From Monocercomonoides exilis (lineage: Eukaryota; Preaxostyla; Oxymonadida; Polymastigidae), in contig LSRY02000030.1 of NCBI GenBank assembly GCA_001643675.2, positions 296,501-360,500 of the forward strand: DNA of 64,000 nucleotides, read 5' to 3'. Below are positions 24,116-33,549 of the stretch, in pieces; the stretch's first letter is position 1; every line of letters begins with the position of its first letter. The translations under genes were made by a program, and so were the position numbers. Below the pieces are notes generated by a model that saw nothing but the letters and a program-made list of their open reading frames with translations, was not told where the DNA came from and ran no database searches.

Positions 24116-25182
24116 CTAAAAATGCCTTCCACCTCCGCTCCTGTGAGATCGATGTGATCGATGGGATACTCGTCGTGTACGTGTCCTGCGGCTATGGTAA
24201 GTCGTTCCTGTTGAATATCGGCCTGCAGTATAAGAACCTCCCCCAGAATGACAGCTGCAACCCCGACCACACATTATTATCACAAACATGAATAGCAAAG
24301 TTACAAGTACAACACCCACAACAACTAGAACAACTGCCCAAGACGGAAATGCTTTTTTATTATCTTCTAAATATGTTGAAATCATATCAACTGCAATTAC
24401 CAAACCCTATAAAAGTCTCAAAATGATAAATTTTATTCAACTAAACCAAGCGCACCTGCCCGTAATCTCCATTTCTGAAATAAGGAGAAATTTCATCAAA
24501 AATTTCGTTTCGAACCTTATCTGTAATAACATCTTTGCTATTTTTTCCTGCTTGAATATACGTATATCTATCATCCACCCTGTAAATTGGTATATATTAT
24601 TAAAAATACAAAAAAAAGTCGATTCATAAAAAAAAAACCAAATATTAACAAAAAGTTAAAAGCATGTAATAAAATAATACAAAAATTTATACATTAACGA
24701 CAGCACAACTCCACCATTTTTGGCAGAATATCCAACTTTCCAATTGTCGAAAACATTTTTTGTAAACTTTTCTTCTTTTTCATCAATCAATTTCTAATTC
24801 AAAAAATCAGTGAAATGGGCCATTTTGTAATTTTCACAAATAATGTAATATTAGCAATTCATACATCGATAACAACAACTCCTAGTTGAGCTTCTATTTT
24901 TTGCATCATGTTTGATATTCTATTGTTCATAATAACGAACTGAGTTGGGGTTGCAAATCCCATTGGATCGCACACCCAAGAAGGTGGCAATGTACTAACA
25001 TTACCATAGGCTTCGAGATACTCTGGCAGTTTTCGATTATTAATACAACCAACAGGTTCATTCTGAGGATTTGGAATATCATAAGAATTGTAAGAGTTTA
25101 GCTCATGGCGAGTTTGTTCTATTCCAAACAACTTTTCGATCAACAAAAGCTGTGCCAGTATTGCAAAATGAATGATTATCAT
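24116..25182 (-). CDS. TPM-domain membrane protein (TLP18.3/Psb32/MOLO-1 type)
   Basis: Four exons inferred from frame and GT-AG signals: 25182-24865, 24793-24693, 24579-24456 and 24406-24116. Introns are 71, 113 and 49 nt, and the joined product is 277 aa. It starts with a signal peptide (MIIIHFAILAQLLLIEKLFG). The middle matches the TPM fold: an N-terminal helix (NRISNMMQKIEAQLGVVVID), then FDNWKVG, a KNGGVVLSLM strand, and ISPYFRNGDYGQGLVIAVD at the end of the domain. A single membrane helix follows (about residues 202-226, AVVLVVVGVVLVTLLFMFVI). The tail is rich in Gly, Ser, Arg and His (SHRSHRSHRSGGGRHF). TPM domains occur in bacterial, plastid and animal proteins with varied roles, including photosystem repair, putative phosphatase activity and receptor modulation. 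Here the protein is likely extracytoplasmic and membrane-anchored; its substrate is unknown. All splice phases agree, so I am confident of the family. Confidence 0.88.
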
Positions 25183-25399
25183 TTTAATAAAAACTTCAAT
25201 TATTTGATCGTCATATAATTTGATTTATAATTTCCAAATTTTTTAATATTCATTCTAAAAGAAAAATAAAATAAAATAATTTATTAATTATAGAGGGGTT
25301 ATTAAAACTCATATTTTTGATACATTCAACCTCATTCTCCTCAAAAAAAAGCAAAAAACAACAGCACTCAATTTTGTATTATTTTGTGTGAAATTGCAT
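25183..25399. other. Short spacer
   Basis: An AT-rich gap between the start of the TPM gene and the end of the SAPS gene, both reading leftward. It must carry the TPM promoter. An A/T tract with aataaaataaaat words lies near 25260-25280. Confidence 0.4.
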
Positions 25400-28300
25400 T
25401 CAAGCTCTGTCAAATTCCTTTAAAACATTGTCAATATCGAGTGATGAAATATCCACATCGTAAGAAAAATCATCATCTTCGCTCAATATTTTCTCAATGT
25501 CAGTATCAATAATTTTTTCACTTTCATTTTCCATCAATTCTTGATTTCTAACAGATGATGCTTCTTCAGATGATTCATTCTTTATTTTCTTTAATTCCTC
25601 TTCATCGCTTCTGTTCCGCTTTGCCCGCACCGATTTGGTTCCATCAGCCGATTTCTTAGCTTTCTTCTTGTCAGTTGCCGAGCGGTCAAACACTATTAAA
25701 AGCTCGTCTTCGTCTGATTCTTTGTCTGAAAGACTGAAAAATGCATCTTCTTCGTCAACTGCCAACTTATCCTCATTTCTTCCTTTCCTCTGCTGCTTTT
25801 TTTGAAGGCGCCCTTTTATTGATTTATTCGCTTTGTTGTTTTCTTTTACTTTTTCTTTTTCTTCTTTTTCTTTTTCTTCCTCTTCATCATCTTCTTCTTC
25901 CTCTTCCTCTTCCTCGTCTTCGTCTGTGTCAATCCATCCATCTTCATCCTCATCATTATTATCCATGTTATCATCATCTTCTTCTTCATCTTCATCAACA
26001 TCAACATCTTTTCTGTTTAAATCATCATCTTCTTCTTCTTCTTCTTCGAATTCACTTCCGTTCTTCGCTAGTTTTTCAATCTTTTCCCATTTTTTAGTCT
26101 CTTTTTTATCTTCTTCTCTTCCATTTGTCTTTGAACACAGCTCATTTCGCTTTTTCTTTTCTTCTGTTAAATTGTCCTTGATATTCATTCCTTCATCGTC
26201 TTCTGCTTCATCTAAGGGCCCATGATACACCACCTTCACCACATCTTTGGAATCCGTAGCACTTTTTTTGGTTTTCTGCCTTTTTTCTCCTTTATTTTCG
26301 TTTTGCTCTCCAACACGTGAATTTTTCATCGTTTTCTTTGAAGTTCCTTCTTTGATCATATTGTTATTGCTATTATTTGTATTATTATTGTCAACTTTAT
26401 TCTTATTGCTAATTACGCTGCTGATTCCATTATCCAGTTTTCTATCGTCATCATCATCATCATCATCAAAATCTTCTTCTTCATCTTCTCCATCCAAAGA
26501 CCACAAATACTTCTTCTTTCTTGTTTTCTCTCCATTTTTCTCTGTTTTTGCAGTTTTTGCTGCTTTACTCGATTTTTCATCAAACAAGGTCAGCAAATCA
26601 TCTTTTTCTTCTTTCTCCTCTTTCTCCTCCTTTCCCTTCTTCTCCTCCTCTCCATCCTCTCCATCTCCATCTTTTTCTTCTTTTCCTTCTTTTTCTTTTT
26701 CTTCTTCTCTTCCTTCTCCTCCTCCTTCGCTGCTCAAAAACGAGTTCGCAGAGCTTTTTCGGAGCGACCACAGAATGGACTCGAAGTAAGATAACGAGAG
26801 AACCTCACGGAAGATGACAGAGGCAGGGCGCGAAGAGCGAAATAGCTCAGCTTGGCAGCGGGAGAAATAAACAAGGCAGAGAAGAAAGAACTGCTGGGAA
26901 CGCTGGGAGAGCTGGGAGATGGAGGAAGAGGAGAAGGAGAACGGAAGAAGAAGAGGAGGAGAAGGAGAGGAAGAAGAAGGAGAGGAAGAAGAAGGAGAGG
27001 AAGAAGAAGAAAAAGATGATGATGATGATGGAAGTGATTGTGAAGTGGGTTGTGTTGAAGAATTGATGGAATCTTTGGCAGTAGAAATGCTGCTTTCAGA
27101 TTCCTTTGTTTTGACATCATCGCAACTTTCTTGTTCATTTTCACCGTTTTCTTCATCTTTTTCTTTATTTTTGAATTTCCTTTGTTTTTCTCTTTGCATC
27201 TTTCTCCATTTCTTTTCAGCTTTTTCGTCTTCTTCCTCATCAGATTCAAGAATCAACTCTTCTTCTTTCAGAATTGTATCCAGAAGTTTGATAGACTCAG
27301 CAACAAGAGGAGAAGACAGAACAGAAGGAGAAGAAAGACTGCGATGGCTCCAACACAATTTGGATGAAGGAGAAGAAGAAGGAGGAGGAGGATGAGGAGG
27401 AGAAGGAGAAGATGGAAAAGACAATGAAGTTTCAAATTGATTTGTTTGGTTTGCCTGTTTTCCTTTCATTTCCATCTCAGAATTCGAGTTAAGTGCTGCT
27501 AAATTGCTTGTTTTGTGATCAAAAATCTCTCCTTTTCGCATTTTTTCTTCAATTTCTTGTTTTCTTTTTTTCTCTTCTTCTCTTCTTTGCTCAAGACGCT
27601 GTGTCCGAATCTCTCTTTGAAAGGCTTCTGCTTCAAAGACAGCAAGCAACACATCAATCAGCCCATTCAAAGAAGGAGGAGAAGAAAAAGAAAAAGAAGG
27701 ATTATTAGAAGAAGAAGAAGAAAAAGAAGGAAAAGAAGAAGAAGAAGAAGGAAGAGAAGAAGGAAGAGAAGAGGAAGAAGATGAAATTAATGAAGATATT
27801 TCCGAGTTACCAGAAGATGAAGTGTTTGAATCCAGCAAAGTTGGAGAAGAATCTCTATTCGAAGCATCTATTTCCTTCTTTTTCTTTTCTTTCTTCTCTT
27901 CTCTTCTCTTTTTGTGTTTTTTATTTCTTTCGTTCGATAAATTTGATGAATGTTTGCTTTGTTTTCCCCACAACAACATCGTTTGGCACTTTGTTTTCTT
28001 CGTCTCATTGTTCAATTCTTCCATTTCTTCTCTTTCTCCTTCTCCTTTTTCTTCTCTTTCTTTTCCTTCTTCTTTTCTTTCTTCTTCTTCTTCTTTCTGC
28101 CTCAGCCGTTCCAAAGCCCTTAGTTCAGCTCTTTCTTTCCATCTCACAAATCGCCAAGCATTTTCCTCTTCGATTTTCCTCTTCTCCTCTTTCAGCTTCA
28201 TCTTCTTCTCCTTCTCTTCCTCTGTGTCGTTCTCTGAAATCTCATCATCTGCATTCAAAATGGCTTCTTCTGCTTTTTTCTCTTCGCTCGCTTCGTCTGA

Positions 28301-31300
28301 ATTGCTGCTGTCGCTATCACTTCCGCTATCACTTTCACTTTCGCTGCTACTGTCATTGCTATCACTGTTATTATCGATCTCTTTCTCTTTCTCTTTCTCT
28401 TTATCTTTATCTTTATCTTTATCTGTGTTATTATCTTTCTCTTTCTCCTTTTCTTCATTCTTCTCGCAATTCTTGTTCGATAACTCATCATCAGAACTTT
28501 CTTCATTCAATTTCTTCCCTTCCTTCTTTTTGTCAGATTTCTTCTTCTTCTTCTCCTTCTTCTCATCTTTTTTCTCCCTCTCCTTCTCCTTCTCCTTCTC
28601 TTCCTTCTTCTTTTTTTTTTTCTTTTTCTCGTTTTCTTCCTTCTCATTCGCTTTCGCCTTCTTCTTTGTTGTTATTCTGTTTTTGTTGTGTGTTATGAGC
28701 GTCTGGAAGAAGGCGGAGATTTCAGAGAGAAGAACAGATTGATGCGGATATCGCACAAAAAGCACAAGAAGAGCAGAAATGAGAGTGTGGTTGGTGAATG
28801 AAGGGGGATATGAGGAAGAAGAAGAAGAAGAAGAATTAGATTTGTCATTTGAAGTGTTTTGATTTTTTTGATCAGAAATATTGCTGTCATCGTTTTCTTT
28901 GTTGTTCTTTTCTTTCAATTTGCCTTCTTCTTCTTCTTCTTCTTCAGAAGACGATGAAGGAGAAGAAGAAGACGAATCAAAAGAAGAAAGAGAAGCAGAA
29001 GAAGAGCAAGACGATGATGAAGCTGATGAAAAATCTGAATCAAATTCGTTCTCTTCTTCTTCTTCTTCTTCATTTTCTTCATCTGAATCGCTTTCATCTC
29101 TCAATTTTCTTCTTTTCCCCTTCTCATTATGCCAATTGTAATGCCGACGAGCATGTTTTGATCTTCTTATTTTAACTTTCACATATGAATTATATGCAGT
29201 TGTAAACACTGTGTCAATCTCATCATCATCAAATATACGGACAAGTGACTCGAGAAAACGCACAACTTTTCAAAATAACAATATGGAAAAAAATTCATAT
29301 TGAATGATTATTTAAAGGAGATTCAAATGATTTCATTGTCATTTGAAGAGGGTTATTCAAATTAGACATTCAAATATAAAATATAAAAAAGAAAGAAAAA
29401 AAGAAAAGAAAAGAAAAAGAATATTTAATAATAAATGAATACTAATAATAATAATGATAATGATAACAAACTTTGCTGCTTCAACAAAACGAACTGCCGA
29501 TTCTTCTGTGTGTGAAAGCTCTCATTCGAAAGCTGGGTGATGATGTAATTCTTCGTTATTCCCTCTTTGAAACATTTTGAATTGTTAACAACTTTGTTTT
29601 TGGCGCTTATATTTTCACTGTTTCTGTCATTTATCTTCTTTGTTGATAAATTATCATCGCTTTCACCTTCTTTCTCTTCTTTCTCTTTCTCTTTCTCTTT
29701 CTCTTTCTCTTTCTCCCTTTCTTCTCTTTCTTCTCTTTCTTCTCTTTCTTCTTCTTCTTCTTCTCCCACAAGAATCCAAGGGATCAGCATTGGCAGTCTG
29801 TGTAGCACATTGTTCTTCAGAAAGCGATACAAAGTGAAAGTGCTCAAATCATCTGCCATCGAATTAAGCGACGGAATCTTCTGCTTCTTCTTCTTCTCTT
29901 TCTCTTTCTCTTTTTCCTTCTCTTTTTGATTTTGACTCAAATTTCTCTTCAAATTTGATTTCAATCGATCTTTTCCTCCCTTTTGCCCCATCGAAAGCAG
30001 CGAAGATTTTTCTCCTCCTCCTCCTCCTCCACTGCCGAATGAAAACCCTGTCTTCTTCTTCGCATACGCCTGTTTGACTTTGCCCAGAAAGGAAAGCGAC
30101 TGCGGCTCTGTGTCCCATTCAGACTCGTCTTCCTCAGCTTCTTCGGCTTCTTTCCGTTCGCGCTCTTCTTGTTGTGCCTTCTGCTCGTTGTGGATGATGT
30201 CACAGAGGAACGTGAGGATGCTGAGAGAAGGGAGGAAGGAGGGGGGGATCGATGGAAGTGGAGAAGAAGAAGAAGAGGAGGAGGAGGAGGAGGAGGAGGA
30301 GGGAGAAGAAGAAGATGATGATGATGATGAAGGAAATGAAATAGAAGATGATTGTAATTGTGATATTGATGAAGATGAACGCGAAGGTGAAGATGACTTG
30401 TGGGGTGATGGAGTGATGGATGATGGTGTGTCAAAAGAAGCAGATTGTGAAGTGGAGGGAGATATCGGTTTTATATTTAGCTCTAGTAAATCCTGTTTTT
30501 TCTTTGATTTTCTCTGTTTATGAGAGGAAGATGCGTTTGGAAAGCACAATTTGAAGAACACGGACGAAGCCTTTGGAGCAGTCGACTGAGGGGGAAGCGA
30601 GTCAAACGCAGAGAAATAGGCAGAGGTGGTTGAAGGAGGCCGCAGGGCAGGGTCTGAGTTGAAGAGAGAGACGATGGTTGTGGGCGAAGGGATGGCAGCA
30701 GTCGATGAGAGGAAGTCGGGGCTTGTGCCTGACGGAAACAGGGACTTTCCCTGTGTGCTGCTGTCGGCAAATGGTGAGCCCCAGTCCGGAAGCAGCTTTG
30801 GGGGGACGAAATGCGACAGCAGAGATTTGATGGTGGCTGCGATGTTCCAGCACACATCTGAGATTGCAGATCCCTTCATTTCGAGAAGGTACTGAGACAG
30901 AACAGCAGAAGCCTCGCAAAACTCCTCAAGTCCGCGCGGGCCGTCATTTTCAAAAACTGTCGAGAATATTTCATCCATTAATTCACAGAATGGAAATGAA
31001 ATGAAATGTTGCAAAGTTTTTTCTATAAGCTTTTCTTCTTCGAACTTGTTCATAAACTGGATAAAAAATGAAATAAGCACATTTTTAGTTGTAAAAAAAA
31101 AATTCAAAAAGACATACATATTTTTGATTTGATTCAAATGAAGAAATAATAACTTTTTTTGCATTGGTTAACACAATTGGTTTTAGTGGCTCAGTTGAAA
31201 GTAAATGTTCGCATATTTCTGAAATAAATCGTTCACTTCCAACAAGAATTCGGAAAGTCATTGATTTTGATGATAATATTTCTGAAATAAGAAACGGATA

Positions 31301-31602
31301 ACGATATTTCTTTTCATTCTGTTCTTCGTTATTTGAATTGAAAAGCAAAGATAACATTTTGTTTGTTGTCTCTGCATTTGATAGACTATAAAATTAGTCA
31401 TTAAATCATAAAGCTTTCATTTAACATTTTTAATAATAATTACAAGTACATCATACAAATCCAACAATTTATCATTCTTTAAATGAAATTGTTCTAAAAA
31501 AGTATCTTCATTCAACAATTCTTCAAGGGTAGCACCAGAATCAATCAATGTTGATATCGGAGGCGTGGTGGTCGCAATTCTTTGAGAAATAATGTTCCAC
31601 AT
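25400..31602 (-). CDS. SAPS-like PP6/Sit4 phosphatase regulatory subunit
   Basis: Four exons inferred: 31602-31457, 31385-31118, 31056-29472 and 29265-25400 (introns 71, 61 and 206 nt), giving about 1954 aa. The N-terminus follows the SAPS family closely: ISTLIDSGATLEELLNEDT, then LKNDKLLDFLSNAE across the first splice, then KKYRYPFLISEILSS and EICEHLLS. SAPS proteins bind the catalytic subunit of PP6 (yeast Sit4) and direct its substrates. Later helices of the domain are still visible but separated by long inserts: FLKNNVLHRLPMLIPWIL, LISALLVLFVRYPH (about residue 830), GLIDVLLAVFEAEAF (about 1215) and FFLLCLVYFSRC (about 1460). The inserts are runs of Ser, Glu, Lys and Asp from CTT/GAA-type repeats. 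The last 400 residues are mostly acidic. Usual family length is about 800-1000 aa, so this one is roughly doubled. The third intron (206 nt) is the least certain. Confidence 0.8.
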
Positions 31603-31865
31603 ACCCCGTTAAAAATTATCTTAAATAAAAAAATTAATAATAATGGCAAATAATTGTAAAAACATAGAAATGTTCATCGTTTATGCCATCATCTTAAACT
31701 TTCACAAACATTTGCACAGAATTTTCTTATTTAATGCACAGACATATGAAGTTTAAAAAAAAAAAATATCAGAAAATTTTTTATACTTTTCAATATTGAT
31801 TTTTTATTTGACGAAAGTGCAGCGTCATATAATAATATTCCAATGTAGAAAACTTGCAATAGAAA
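31603..31865. other. AT-rich spacer upstream of the SAPS gene
   Basis: No gene. Contains the presumed 5' region of the SAPS gene and a run of 12 A near 31755. Confidence 0.4.
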
Positions 31866-31930
31866 TTGGTACTTTCCCAATAGGTGGACATTACCCTTAA
31901 TAAATATATTTTTCTGTGAAAATCATAAAA

Positions 31931-32326
31931 CAGATATTACAAAATATACCGGACATCGCACAAAATACCGGCCAAGATCGATTTCACAATAGCTGCAAAA
32001 TGAATAATGCTGACAATTTGCCTCAAAACATACCTCGTCAATACAACCTCATTTGAAAAACAAGACTTTCAAAACAGCTTCATTTGTGCTCAAAAAAAAC
32101 TATTTTTATAATTTCGGAAAAATTCAAAATTCAGTTTCTCCGAAATTTTAAAAATTATTTTATAAATATTCAGTCTGCACGGAAATGAAAGTCCGATGTG
32201 CCAAATGAGTTTGTATTGCTAAGATATATTTGGAGGTATATTATCAGATTTTCTCTTTGAGTGGTTATTGAGAAAACGATCTTGTCCGGTATTGTGTGCG
32301 ATGTCCGGTATTTTTTGCAATATCTG
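31931..32326. repeat. Fold-back element with 50-bp near-perfect ends
   Basis: Arms 31931-31980 and 32277-32326 are reverse complements at 46 of 50 positions. The outermost word is cagatatt, and the shared core is accggacatcgcaca. Weaker complementarity continues inward across most of the 396 bp, so the whole unit is a degenerate palindrome. Non-coding. Confidence 0.8.
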
Positions 32327-32328
32327 TA

Positions 32329-32756
32329 CATTCAAGCTCGGTCATAATCACAATCCATTTTGCACAATTTTTTGTGATTATAACCGAACTTGATTATAAC
32401 CGAGCCATCTTTTTCATTGAAAAGTTTTTCAGAAAAATTTTTTTGCAGATATAAAAAGAAAATTTTCAATATATTTTTAAATCCACACATTTGAATCGAT
32501 TTTTCAATTTATAATGTTTTAAAGAAAAATATTGTTCATCATAAAGTGGAAAAAAACAACTTTCATTTTTACAAAAATTTCAAAATCGACAGAAAAATAC
32601 TCATATTTTTTAAAAATTTGTGATTATTCGCGATTTTGGTGTGATTATAACCGATGAAATTACACATAAAAAAATGCAAATTTTATCGATGTACGAAAAA
32701 ATGTGATTATTTGCGGTCTTGATTACAACCGAGGTGATTATAACCGAGCTTCACTG
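32329..32756. mobile_element. Tc1/mariner-like MITE
   Basis: 428 bp flanked by TA on both sides (32327-32328 and 32757-32758). The right end in reverse complement begins cagtgaagctcggttataat, and the left end matches it at 20 of the first 23 positions. The word gattataaccga is iterated inside (near 32379, 32391, 32643, 32720 in a variant form, and 32736), as expected for transposase binding sites. Non-coding. TA duplication and this type of end are typical of Tc1/mariner elements. Confidence 0.75.
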
Positions 32757-32815
32757 TAATTATGAACTAAAAAATTGTTCATAAACTGCTTAACATATTG
32801 TATATAGCTCTAATT

Positions 32816-33338
32816 TATACCTCTGTGACCTGACAAATCACTTGAAGCCTCTTCTGTCACAAAAAAAAAAAAAAGAAAGAAAGAAAGAAAGAAAAGAAAG
32901 ATAAGAAAAGAAAAATAAAAAGAAAAAGAAAAAGAAAGTTTTTTAAATAAAAATAAATATTTCATAAACTATTGCTAAAACTTCGAAAGACTTTTCAAAG
33001 CACTATGGAAAAGATTTGTTGATAGCATCTGTAATATCTTGTCGATTTTTCTCTTTTGTCAGTGACTGTCAGTGACTGTCAATGACAAATTGTGACAAAA
33101 ATATTCCTCAACTGACATTACGTGTCAAATAAAATAAATATTGGGAACCTGATCATTTTATTTTTATTTTAATTTTTTTCATAATAATAAGAATTATTTC
33201 ATGAAGATTTTCAAATTAATTATAATAGTAATTAAGAATTATGAAATTGTTATAAATAACCCTTTTTGACAAGTCTTAAATATCTTGTCAGTCATTTTGT
33301 CTTTTTTCAATTTTCTCTTGTCATGTCACAGAGGAATA
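32816..33338. mobile_element. MITE, copy B, with target-site duplication
   Basis: Second copy of the 6516-6966 MITE, same orientation and highly similar through most of its length (shared interior word gacattacgtgtcaaataaa). It is 523 bp because an A/G-rich microsatellite (aaagaaagaaag, about 32862-32940) has expanded near the left end. Flanked by gctctaat on both sides (32807-32814 and 33339-33346). The right terminus has one changed base (cagaggaata). Confidence 0.82.
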
Positions 33339-33549
33339 GCTCTAATGATCACTTTGTTAAGTATTTTTTGATGCTTTTCAATTTTGTGATCTTTCAAATG
33401 AATATATCTTAGGGATTGAGTTGATAAAAGTGCAAATGAAGTACAATAATATATGTTAATGTTTATATAAAGCTGTTTCATTAGGTTTATTTAGGTTTTT
33501 AGGGTTTTTATTAAGAAAATAATAACCTAAAAAATAACTATTTAGGGTT

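Noticed and set aside
26247-28742. Plus-strand frames of 180-306 codons made of Ser, Phe and Leu
   Set aside because: Antisense of the Glu/Lys/Ser low-complexity tracts of the SAPS gene.
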